Of a stretch of DNA of 64,000 nt, positions 52,860 to 62,280 are shown in pieces. The stretch is taken from NCBI GenBank assembly GCA_030295235.1, contig AP026148.1:434001-498000 (forward strand), given 5' to 3'. The translations under genes and the position numbers were made by a program. How positions within the stretch are numbered: position 1 is the stretch's first letter; the number at the start of each line of letters is the position of its first letter. The notes below the pieces were generated by a model that ran no database searches, was not told the DNA's origin, and was given only the letters and a program-made list of their open reading frames with translations. Source of the DNA: Fistulifera solaris (lineage: Eukaryota; Bacillariophyta; Bacillariophyceae; Naviculales; Stauroneidaceae).

Positions 52860-55571
52860 ATGTCAAATAAGACTCCTCAGCATGTGCCGGCTTTTTCAAT
52901 CCGACCACCGTTAACAGCAGGCGACAGGGGCGAGCCTTCCAAGTCTATTTTAAAAGATGTTGAGCGAATCTTTGCCTTGATAGAAGATGAGAGACATTTG
53001 ATTGCCCATCGTCTTTACGAAAGCGTTCAACGTCGTATTCATCGAGTGCAGGATCAATTGCCAGTGAAGAAGAAAAGCCGTGGAAAGTTCAAAGGCTTCC
53101 TCAGAAAAGAAAACGCAGCTCTTACTAAAGAGCAAGAGGAACTAGAACTTGCTAAAAATATATTGAAAGAAAAGGAGAGTGCGCTTCATAAACTGGAGGT
53201 AGGTTTGCGTACTGTGGTTGGCCAAGCCATTGTGCTGAACTCACAGACAAAGAAACTTGACCATTTGTGATAGAATGTTAGCAGAATCTTTTATGGCGCG
53301 CTCAAAAATTTAAACACAGACGAAGACTGGACATTTGCGTCATTGCATTTTGGGATAACAACTTACTATCGCCGCGAGGGAGGACGGAAGTTTGAGTGTC
53401 AAACTTGAGGGGGGAGCTCACGGGCGTTCCACTTTTCGAACAGATTGCTGTGCTACGGGCTGGGGATTTACATTATAAATGGGTACCATTTTGTTCGTCG
53501 TCAATGATAATAGCTCAGTTGGGAAAGCTTGACATTATAAACTGGTTTATGATCGGAATCCCTCAATTCGGACTGGCGAGAGATGGTTGCTATCGAGCCA
53601 TTGGTTGCGACAACATGTCTGAAGATGGTAGTATTATCATCGCTGGACAAGGTATTAACGACGTAATGCCAGGGGATCATCCTCCCAAAGATCCCTTTCT
53701 TTCCAATGATCCTGCTGTTTCTGCACTCAACATCCCTCCGGCACCGACAAAAGGGGCAACGGTCGAATGACCATTCGAAAGTTTGAAACTGTTGTAAACA
53801 TTACGTCACCCACTTCAGCCAAGACCAGAATAGTGGCCAACTTGAACCCAAATATTGCTTTTCTCTCTCAAGGGATCATCGATTTTGCGTTGAAACATCT
53901 TGCTGGGGTCGTATTAGCCAAGCTCCAGTCCGCAGCGAAAAAGGTCGTGAAGAACCCAGCCACAAACCATCATGCTCAACAAATGCGCGAAGAGCCCGAC
54001 TTTTATCAGACATGGTTAATGGCAAAATTTAAAGCTTTTTGTGATGAGAAAGGATGGGAAATGCCGAGGGTGTCTGCGTTTACCGTAAATGAAGAGCAGC
54101 TGGCACACAACCGCAGGTATACAGACCGCAAAACAAGAAAGCTAAATACGTTTGGTGGGCATGATAGCTTCGTTTCGGATAGAGTTGATCAAGCTTCGGT
54201 ACAAAGCGCTTGCAATATGAAAGCAGAAAAGAGCGACGACTCAGTTTCGGAGATCACCGCGAAAACCAGCGTGTCGATGTGGCAAAACAATCCAGTCTCC
54301 AACTACATGCAAGCTGTCAAGGTTCGCAAAACGCAAGAAAAAGAATCCAAAATCGCGCAGGTTCGGCAACGCGTGACGGATATGATGAAGCCCAAGATGC
54401 TATCGTTTGAGCAGCAAGATCGTCTTGAGGAGCTTCGTCTTGCCAAACAGCGGAGAATGGAGGGGATGGGCCTTTTTCGCGCGATAACTCGGCAGCTACA
54501 GGTACAGCTCCAGGTGCTGCATCGAGTACTTCACTAAGTGTATCACAGCATCATCCTTTCAGAAAGAAAATCAATTTACAGCTATACGAGCATGGGAAGT
54601 GGACTAGGATCTCTGTTATGACAGTATTCATCGCTCTACTATTCGTCTTGTTGCACCCTTCATTGCTGGCGATCACCTTTTTAGATGATTCGCTTTCGCG
54701 AGGAGGACATGAAACGACGAGCGAATGGACACGAGACTTTTATACGATTTTGTATATCGCTCTATGCACACTCTTGCATTGTTGCCTCTGTGACGTATGC
54801 CTCGTCTACACGTTCTCTTCGCTCGAACTTGGCAGTAAAACTGGTCAGCAAATACGTAGCTTCTATGGGACAAATGTGAGAATTGGTGCTCTTGTCTTGT
54901 CTGTCGGTATAGCTGTTTTTAGTGTGGTGAAGGCGTCACTGCGGGCTCTATTGTTTATCTCTTTCCGGACAGCAACACAGCTACCATCGTTGGCGCAAAC
55001 CACAGCGAGATCGAGTCTTAATAAAATCGAAATTTTCTTATCCGGGACCGACAGGGAGGTTGCTGGTTTCGCACTGCTGATGCTTCGCTGGCTTCGACGT
55101 ACTTTAAGTTTCTCGTGGGAACGATTTGATGCGTTTCTTGTCCGTATCCCCATCTCTGACGCTAAGCTCGGCCTTCTGGGTGAGATCGTTGAAACAATAC
55201 ACGACACTGCCTTGTATCCTTTTACAGTCGCTGCTAGATTTCTTTCATACGGCTCGATGAATAATAGGAGCTGGAATATGCACATGGGTTGGAGGCATAA
55301 TATATTTTCGACAGCAAAGGATCTATTCTCGTATTCAGCAGTTTTCCTAGTTACGGTGGTTCTTTTGTTCCTTTTGACTGCCCCGAGAACGAGGCAGGGT
55401 GGATCCTGTAAAGTGCTTTCAATAGATAAGGACGCAAATGCACTGGAAGGAAGTCAGGTACTGGTCACTGCCAGTGACTCGGGTAGCTCAGGAATTATCA
55501 AGGTGAACCAACTGAATTCTGTTCCTAGTTCAGTCGGGGTGTTTGAGAATGAAGGAGAAGGTCGCCAATGA
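52860..55571 (+). CDS. START-like lipid-binding domain protein with C-terminal membrane region, many frame slips
   Basis: Consistent protein sequence runs across about six single-base slips (near 53262, 53312, 53390, 53405, 53760 and 54490). The N-terminus is a charged coiled coil (residues about 30-135). A START-like fold follows: H-F-G-I-T-T-Y-Y-R-R, G-V-P-L-F-E-Q-I-A-V-L-R-A-G-D-L-H-Y-K-W-V-P-F-C, F-G-L-A-R-D-G-C-Y-R-A-I-G-C-D, N-L-N-P-N-I-A-F-L-S-Q-G-I-I-D-F. A basic linker leads to several membrane helices (about residues 590-850). Such START-plus-tail proteins are frequent in stramenopiles and probably bind lipids. The slips exceed the window average, so partial decay cannot be excluded. 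The membrane part could instead be a separate gene from the ATG at 54618. Confidence 0.6.
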
Positions 55572-56093
55572 AACAGTTAACCTAAGGCTTTCTGATTTAG
55601 GAGATTAGTTTGAAATCATTATGGTTTAAGACATCACTTGCACACTTCAGCTAGTTCCGTCGAATAAAAGTGGCTACCGGTACCGTACGGCTAGTGTAGG
55701 AAACGGCGTTAAAATTCTGCCTCTTCGTAGACGCTAGGTAGAATTATGTACTGGAGGCAGAATTTTAACGTCCTTTCCTGGTACTGGGCGGTACCCGTAC
55801 CGGTACCGGTACGGTACCTTGTAATTCTAAGGTACGTAGTACTTGTCGGGATTTTTCCGTTGATAGCCAACTTCAATACCGCTAAGACTTGATACCGACT
55901 ATCCTTTATCTGGACGCCGAGAGCCACTGTTTTTCCCTTTCTCTTCCCGAACCGAAACTTCCGGAGCCTTCTGTTTCTCCTCTGCCTGACCATTTTGTTC
56001 CTCTTTCGTTCGGCTTTTCGTGTCTTATTCTGCAATACCTTCTGTTGTCACTTACTACGTATTTCGCAACTGAATAACTTAAGGAGTCGCACA
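55572..56093. other. Intergenic region with hairpin element and GTACC-rich palindromes
   Basis: Contains the second copy of the 80-bp hairpin and a run of GGTACC words (55676-55688 and 55789-55818). No gene supported. Confidence 0.5.
55699..55778 (-). repeat. MITE-like hairpin element, copy 2
   Basis: Arms 55699-55723 and 55754-55778 are inverted complements matching at 23 of 25 positions. The reverse complement of this copy aligns with 6898-6977 without gaps, with about 6 differences in 80. The left arm here corresponds to the right arm of copy 1. The outer GTACC flank is kept on one side only. Confidence 0.7.
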
Positions 56094-57270
56094 ATGTTTT
56101 TAAGGCGATACCTCTTCCTGTTATGTGGCTGCTTGACGATCGTTCCGACGAGCGCGTTTGTTGGGTTTTCTTCCAGTCATCGACCGATGGTTTTTCTTCA
56201 GAGCACTCCAGGACGTAACGAAAACGAATGGGGGATACCTTACAGCGAAGACTTGCCTCCATTGGCTGACAATCGTATGCCGGTTGCGAGTCAACTACCA
56301 AACGGAGGTCAAGTAACACTCTTGGGAAGTAAGTATAGCAGGGAAGAGGGATGATGGTTACTGTAGAATCGGCATGTTGTCTGTTATTTCTATATCGGCA
56401 ACTTCTCATAGAAAATATTGACTTCTCCTTTTACAGGTGGCCCTGGCGATCCCGACTTGCTGACTGTGGCCGCTTTTAAGTTGCTGACGAAAAAAGACCC
56501 GAATACCTTAGTAATCGTAGATAGGTTAGTCTCCCAAGAAATTCTGGACTTGATTCCCAATGAAATAAAAATTGCGAGGAAGCTTCCGGGTTGTGCCGAT
56601 CTCGCTCAGGAAGAAATTTATTGGTGGGCTTATCAAGCGTTGAATAAAGGAAAGCACGTGATTCGTCTGAAGATTGGAGATCCGTTTGTGTTCGGTCGTG
56701 GAGGAGAAGAAGTCTTGAAGTTTCGGTGTTTTGGTGTCGAGGCTAAAGTCGTTCCGGTAAGTATTCTAGCACAGTCGTTAACAACAACCACAAGGCACGG
56801 CAATTCTCACATTCGAATGAATATGATAGGGAGTTTCAGCTGCCTTTTCCGCGCCCCTTTTGGGGATGATCCCTGTGACTCACCGAGGTTATGCCAACCA
56901 AGTGGTGATGTGCACTGGATACGGCCGTGACAATAGCTCTCCTGATTTGATACAGTATCATAAGGAACAGACGGTTGTATTTCTCATGGCGGTGGGGCGG
57001 TTGCAGCAGCTTTGCACGAGTCTGATCGAAAAAGCCAACTATCCACCGAGCACTCCCGTAGCGATTATTGAAAAAGCCGGCTGCCCCGACCAAAGAACCG
57101 TTGTCGGCGACATGACAAACATCGCCGATATTGCCGAGCAACACAAAATAAAACCACCAAGTACGATAGTGGTCGGCGAAGTAGTGCATGCATTGCTGGA
57201 TAATGGACAGATGGACGGCAAACGCATTTCGGGATTGATACAAAGTGCTCTCAAAAATTCTTTGAATTGA
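56094..57270 (+). CDS. Uroporphyrinogen-III C-methyltransferase (SUMT), plastid
   Basis: Three exons (56094-56328, 56437-56756, 56830-57270) with introns of 108 and 73 nt give 331 aa. The signal peptide ends P-T-S-A-F-V-G-F, a canonical plastid site. The SAM-binding methyltransferase core reads L-L-G-S-G-P-G-D-P-D-L-L-T, V-I-R-L-K-I-G-D-P-F-V-F-G-R-G-G-E-E, V-V-P-G-V-S-A-A-F-S-A-P and I-P-V-T-H-R-G. SUMT makes precorrin-2 on the way to siroheme, the cofactor of nitrite and sulfite reductases in the plastid. Splice sites are textbook and no frame slip is present. Confidence 0.93.
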
Positions 57271-57570
57271 AACAGGCTGAGAAACGATTTTAGGACGATG
57301 GGGTGAATTCGTGTGGTAGTTCGGAGCGATCTTCTGAGTTGCGGCGTCTCTTTATTGGATAAGAATACCTCTCGCTCTTACGGATTCGATAAGAACCTGT
57401 TGATTGTGGCTGGAAAAGAACGTTTCCGTCCTGTGTTCTTTGTACAACTCCCGATTTTGAATGAAAGACTGTACCATGATCCGCACCAAACCGTGGTTAA
57501 TGTATAAATATCCAGTTTGTGAAAAAAAAGATTCTTGTAAACCAAGTAAGCGATGTTTGCGTTAGCTAGA
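57271..57570. other. Convergent spacer, no gene seen
   Basis: Lies between the 3' ends of SUMT and the 2Fe-2S-like gene. Short frames have no features. Confidence 0.4.
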
Positions 57571-57955
57571 CTATTTAATCTCCAATCCTTTCTCTTTAAG
57601 CGATTTCAAAGTTGGTTCGGGAGGAACTTTACCAGTGCAGGCACGAACCATACGACCGGCAAGATTGATTTGACAAGTGGCACAGTCGCCTCTGCGGAAA
57701 GTCGGTGAGGGGGGACGCATTACAGAACTTTTGATGAGAATCCTAGCACTCACTTTTTACACGAATATTTGACGGGAACCCCCAAGCTCGCACAAGCTTT
57801 TGAAAGAGGACTTCCGGGTGGAAAATCTTTCTTTTACCCCGAAATGTCAGTGTTGTCATGTGCAGCGACGAGGTGGAAGTAGCCGATGGTTGTGTGAGCA
57901 CAACAAAGGACGAGACCGAGGCCAAGAGCGTCAGTAACAACACCAGGAACTTCAT
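57571..57955 (-). CDS. Small plastid-targeted 2Fe-2S-like protein lacking one expected cysteine
   Basis: Exons 57955-57754 and 57689-57571 with a 64-nt GT-AG intron give about 106 aa; an alternative acceptor two bases upstream would need a frame slip. The signal peptide ends S-V-S-S-F-V-V (plastid motif). The C-terminal part D-C-A-T-C-Q-I-N-L-A-G-R-M-V-R-A-C matches the G-x-C-x-x-C...G-x-x-V-x-x-C core of plant-type 2Fe-2S folds. The first cysteine expected about five residues earlier is absent in both splice models. It may bind a cluster in a non-standard way or be a scaffold. Confidence 0.55.
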
Positions 57956-58660
57956 TTTGCACGTGGGTTAAAATGAAACTGATAGGGGATTGAAAGAATT
58001 AAAAATGAAGTATTCCTACTTCGTCTTCGTTCGTGTACAGATGAATATTGATTTTTTCTGTTGCGATTTGCGATTGAGATGATGATGTGGACGATGGAGT
58101 TTTTCGGTTGTTTCACAAACTTGCGTACTTTTCTACTGTACATGTACGTAGTTTTTATACTCCACAAGACGAGAAAGGTAAGAAATGCGTGAAGACGGAC
58201 GAAGGTCAGCTTGTTGCATCCGTTCTCACTTGTAAGCTTGTAAGTTGTATGTACATTCTGAATTCCAAATTCCTCTCGCACTGGTAAGAAATGCGTGAAG
58301 ACGGACGAAGGTCAGCTTGTTGCATCCGTTCTCACTTGTAAGTTGTATGTACATTCTGAATTCCAAATTCTCCTGAACTTTTCAGTGCGAGAAACCAGAG
58401 CGCGTACAAAGTGCCAGGTACTTTGTATGCAGCGCACGATAATTCCCGATTGAAGTTCAAACATGACTGAAATTTCATCGACAACGGCGGGTAGACTACG
58501 TAAAAATCGCGTACGTCACCGCATATCTTTTCTCACACGTGAGCGGCCAACGTGCGAACGCAAACAAGGCCGCCGCACGCATCGTCCGGCCCATCGCCCA
58601 GCAGCAAAACCGTCTCTCACCATTGATTACCACGGCAACACAAACTAATCAATATCGACC
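57956..58660. promoter_or_regulatory. Divergent upstream region of atpC and the 2Fe-2S-like gene
   Basis: Shared spacer of 705 nt containing a near-perfect tandem duplication (listed separately). A GCCAGGTAC word occurs near 58411. A 61-codon frame at 58463-58648 overlaps the probable 5' leader and is not supported. Confidence 0.4.
58177..58370 (+). repeat. Near-perfect tandem duplication upstream of atpC
   Basis: Copy 1 (58177-58272) and copy 2 (58283-58370) are identical except that copy 1 has one extra CTTGTAAG-type unit. The period is about 106 nt. The very low divergence points to a recent event, or to an assembly duplication. Confidence 0.85.
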
Positions 58661-60014
58661 ATGAGATTCCTTGTCACGGCCGCTCTTCTTGCAGTTGTAT
58701 CTGCTTTCACAACTCAACAACCTGGTTTGGCGCACCGCACGCGTCAAGCGACCGTCGTTTTTGACGGTAAAGCCAATGGTGAGTTTCGTTCGTAGCGTGT
58801 ACTAGTAGTGGCAGAGAGCGCAAAAAATAATGACCTTTGAGGTGAATAATACACAATATACTGGTGAAGAAATATAATGAAAAGCAAAGAGATTAGGGTA
58901 TTTTGAAGAATGAATAAGTGATGACGATGAAAGCTGATCATGCACTTTGACCGTTACGTGAGGCATTCTCGTTAGAGATCGATTGAAGTGCCGTTCCATT
59001 CACGATCCTTGGGAATCAACATTCAAATTCCGAACCTTTTTTTTCAAAGATCTCTCACACTCTTCATTTCTGTTCTCCTCCAGCTATCCGCGACCGTATC
59101 AAGAATGTAAAGAACACGGGAAAGATCACCAAGGCCATGAAACTGGTAGCGGCGGCCAAAGTACGACGTGCGCAAGACGCTGTCTTGGCCACCCGTCCTT
59201 TCTCGGAGACTCTTCAATCGGTGTTTGGCGGTTTGATTCAGCGACTTGACGGAGAAGCTGTCGATCTTCCTCTTTTGACGCAGCGTGAAGTCAAAAAGTC
59301 ACTCTCACAGTCATTACTGGTGATCGTGGTCTGTGCGGTGGATACAACTCCTTCATGATCAAGAAAGCCGAAGCTCGTTTCGCGCAACTCAAGAAAAGTG
59401 GAGTCGATGTCGATATGGTATTGGTGGGGAACAAAGGTATTAAGTACTTTCAGCGACGCAACTACCCCATCCGAAAGACCTTTCAGACCGGCCAGAACCC
59501 CAGCGCCAAGCAGGCCCTGGCTATCTCCGATGAGTTGTTGAACACTTTCCTTTCGGGCGAAAGTGATGCCGTGGAGCTTTTTTACACCAAATTCGAGTCG
59601 CTCATTTCGTCCTCGCCCAGTGTGCGTACTTTGGTGCCCTTCTCGGCCAGTGACATCACCCAGAAGGCCGACGAGGTTTTCCAGCTTACGTCGGACCACG
59701 GTGCCTTTGGTGTCACCCGTGAGGAATTGGATGTTGCCGCTCCCCAGGAGTTCCCCAACGACATGATCTTCGAGCAAGACCCTCTCCAGATTGTCAACTC
59801 CATCCTTCCCCTGTACTTGAACGGCCAGATCCTCCGTTGTTTGCAGGAATCCGTCGCTTCTGAGCTGGCGGCCCGTATGCAGTCCATGCAGAGTGCCAGT
59901 GACAACGCTTCGCAGCTGGCCAAGTCGTTGACTCTCGAGTACAACCGTGCTCGTCAGGCGGCTGTAACACAAGAGATTTTGGAGATTGTTTCCGGCGCTA
60001 GTGCACTTGAGTAA
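58661..60014 (+). CDS. atpC: Chloroplast ATP synthase gamma subunit, nuclear-encoded
   Basis: Exons 58661-58778 and 59084-60014 flank a 305-nt intron; one base appears missing near 59293-59299. The product is about 349 aa. The signal peptide ends V-V-S-A-F-T-T (plastid site). The mature part has [41 protein letters not shown] (across the slip) and the C-terminal helix [25 protein letters not shown]. It is the central rotor shaft of CF1. The regulatory insert of plastid gamma subunits is present ([14 protein letters not shown]) but the two redox cysteines of green plants are absent. Confidence 0.96.
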
Positions 60015-60069
60015 AAAGTGATGAGTAAAGTATAAGCAAAAAAATCTTATGGTGTATTTTGACGAAAAG

Positions 60070-60848
60070 TCATTGTTTCTGGTTGCTGGGTCTTTGTAGA
60101 TAACGAATAGATTGGGTGTCAAAATCGACGAGATACCCTTCCGCTTCATGAGTCGAAGTCGAGAGCGCGACTTGAAACGAGTCGTCCTCGGAATCGAAGC
60201 CAGCGGCTTGTGCTAGACCCACCACCGCACTCGGAAGATAAATAGCATGTCCCACAATCCACAGAGTACAATCCTCAGACGATTTTGTCTCTTTCAGATG
60301 GTTTACTATAGCGGTAGTGGTCTCGCGGGCATACGCTCCCAACAGTTGATGCATCAACTCACGCTCTTGTTGATTTTCGTTTTCCAAATAGTCCAAGAGT
60401 GGAGCATAACCAATTTTACGAAAAATGGCACTTCCACCCGGTTGCATCGTTCCATCATAAAGAGATTGTATTGGAAGTAAGGAGGCTGTAGGACAAAGAG
60501 TCGGGCCGTTTCCATCGTGCGCGGAGCGGGTGAAACGAGCAAAAAGGGATGAAACGGTTCGAGTTCTTTTCCAAAGGATTGACCGGCTTCAATTGCCTGT
60601 TGACGACCAATCTCACTCAGCGGACGCTCCCAGTCAATACTGGAAGGTAACGTGTTGCCGTGTCGAAGAAAGCCGATGCGTCTCACACCCACCGTGGCAT
60701 CCTTGAAAGCTGGAATAGGGGCGACCCAATCCTGAAAGCCGCGGCAGGATGACGCGAGTTGGATGAATACAGAAGCGAACCGCGCCGATCCTTTTTCATT
60801 CGAAGCATGGGTTAATGATGAAGGAACGATAACTGAAATAATAATCAT
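60070..60848 (-). CDS. Histidine-phosphatase superfamily protein with signal peptide
   Basis: About 259 aa from the first ATG (60848), with one slip near 60497. The N-terminus is a signal peptide (I-I-I-S-V-I-V-P-S-S-L-T-H-A-S). The catalytic R-H-G motif reads G-F-L-R-H-G-N-T-L, with the later V-S-P-A-P-R-T-M-E-T-A and the second histidine in I-V-G-H-A-I-Y-L-P. Substrates vary across this superfamily (phosphoproteins, sugar or nucleotide phosphates), so none is assigned. It converges on atpC with 55 nt between stops. Confidence 0.75.
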
Positions 60849-61148
60849 GAGGTATTTGATCAATAATATGAAAGCTTCATCGCGCAAAAGAAAAAGATCG
60901 GAGTGAACGAGGGTGTGAGTCACGGGTCAACCAGTCACGGGTCGCTCTATTTTTTTTATTGCGCGTCGACCGGACGGGACGCACGATGAAACGCGAATCT
61001 GTGCATTTTTGCATTATTTTTCGTCAAGGCTATTACAAAGCTACCTTTCCTCTGACAGATCTTATTCTATGCTCAGCGGGGTTATTTCTAGTGTATCGCT
61101 CTCAACAACCGAAGGCGCTGCTCCTTTCAAAATTCCTCCCTTTTCCTC
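60849..61148. other. Divergent intergenic region, no gene seen
   Basis: Lies between the histidine phosphatase and dienelactone hydrolase genes. It contains a direct CAGTCACGGGTCGC / GAGTCACGGGTCAAC pair near 60916-60944. Confidence 0.4.
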
Positions 61149-62201
61149 ATGCATTGGCTTTTGATTTGTTGCTGTTTGGGATCCATCGGAACCACCGTTT
61201 CTTTCTTATTTTCGGCTAGTACTACTGGTTTTCTGCAACCCAGAATCTCCATGACGACCGAAGACGACTTTGTACCGCTCAATCCGGAAAGTTTGTCGGC
61301 CACCTCTTGTCTTATCGAACAGACGCTATGTCAGCCTTCCTCCGAACGACCTCAATTGGCCAAAGATTTTCATTATGCATCCGCAGTTCTGGATGCGTGG
61401 CGGCAAGAAGAGCTGAACAGTGAAACTGCGTGGTGCGCGGAATACAAGTCGGTGATTTATCACGACAGTGATGGTACTCCTTTGTACGGTCACTGGGTAC
61501 GAAAGCAAGGCAGCCACGAAAGTGATAACTTTGGGATTCTTTTGTTTCATACTGGAGCAGGACCACACGATATATTCTTGCTTTGGAAGGCGGCATCACT
61601 GGTCATGACGTTGGACTGCCAAGTGTTGATTGCGGACATCTTGTCCGACGAATCCGGATGGGCATGGGATCTAAATCGAAGTCGTTACGAAACGGTTCGT
61701 CAGCGAGTACTGGAAGGGGGCGAAACAAGACCGCTTCTGCAAAAACGCATCCATGCTGCAGTGTCCTTATTGAAGAATCAAGTGGACGAAAACCGTTTGG
61801 CGGCTCTGGGCTGGTGTCTGGGTGGGCATTCCATTCTGGAACTGGCGCGAATGACTTTACCGGAAATGCTTGCTATGGTAACCTTTCACGGGGTATTTGA
61901 CGGCATTAAAGCTCCTGCCGAAAGTGTCGCGGTTTCATCAGCAGGTGCCGAAGTGTTGATCTGTAACGGTGTCGAAGACCCGTTTGTGTCGAGTCAAACG
62001 TTGGAGAATGCTTTGGCGACCTTTCAACAGTATGGATACCGTCTCTCACTGCTGCAATTAAAAGGTGCGAAACACGGATTCACCAATCCTGCTCAAGATT
62101 TCAATGACAATCCAGCATTTGCATTCCATACTGAGTCGGCTCGCAAATCATGGCACCAAGCTACCGCCCTTCTGAAACGAAGATGTTCCAACTTGCCATA
62201 A
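61149..62201 (+). CDS. Dienelactone hydrolase family protein with signal peptide
   Basis: An intact 350-aa frame. The N-terminus is a signal peptide (L-L-I-C-C-C-L-G-S-I-G-T-T-V-S-F), possibly followed by a plastid transit stretch. The alpha/beta-hydrolase fold has the DLH nucleophile G-W-C-L-G-G (Cys), the acid in N-G-V-E-D-P-F-V and the base in G-A-K-H-G-F-T-N-P, all correctly spaced. DLH enzymes cleave cyclic esters; the natural substrate in algae is unknown. The N-terminal 80 residues extend beyond bacterial enzymes. Confidence 0.88.
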   Translation: MHWLLICCCLGSIGTTVSFLFSASTTGFLQPRISMTTEDDFVPLNPESLSATSCLIEQTLCQPSSERPQLAKDFHYASAVLDAWRQEELNSETAWCAEYKSVIYHDSDGTPLYGHWVRKQGSHESDNFGILLFHTGAGPHDIFLLWKAASLVMTLDCQVLIADILSDESGWAWDLNRSRYETVRQRVLEGGETRPLLQKRIHAAVSLLKNQVDENRLAALGWCLGGHSILELARMTLPEMLAMVTFHGVFDGIKAPAESVAVSSAGAEVLICNGVEDPFVSSQTLENALATFQQYGYRLSLLQLKGAKHGFTNPAQDFNDNPAFAFHTESARKSWHQATALLKRRCSNLP

Positions 62202-62280
62202 AATACTTCGTCTTGACCAACATAAAGAAATGTACTCTACTGTTTAAATAGTTTATGAAATACCTTTGTTCACTACAAGC

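Noticed and set aside
58463-58648. 61-codon basic frame just before atpC
   Set aside because: Probably 5' leader of atpC; rich in Arg by composition and followed immediately by the real start at 58661.
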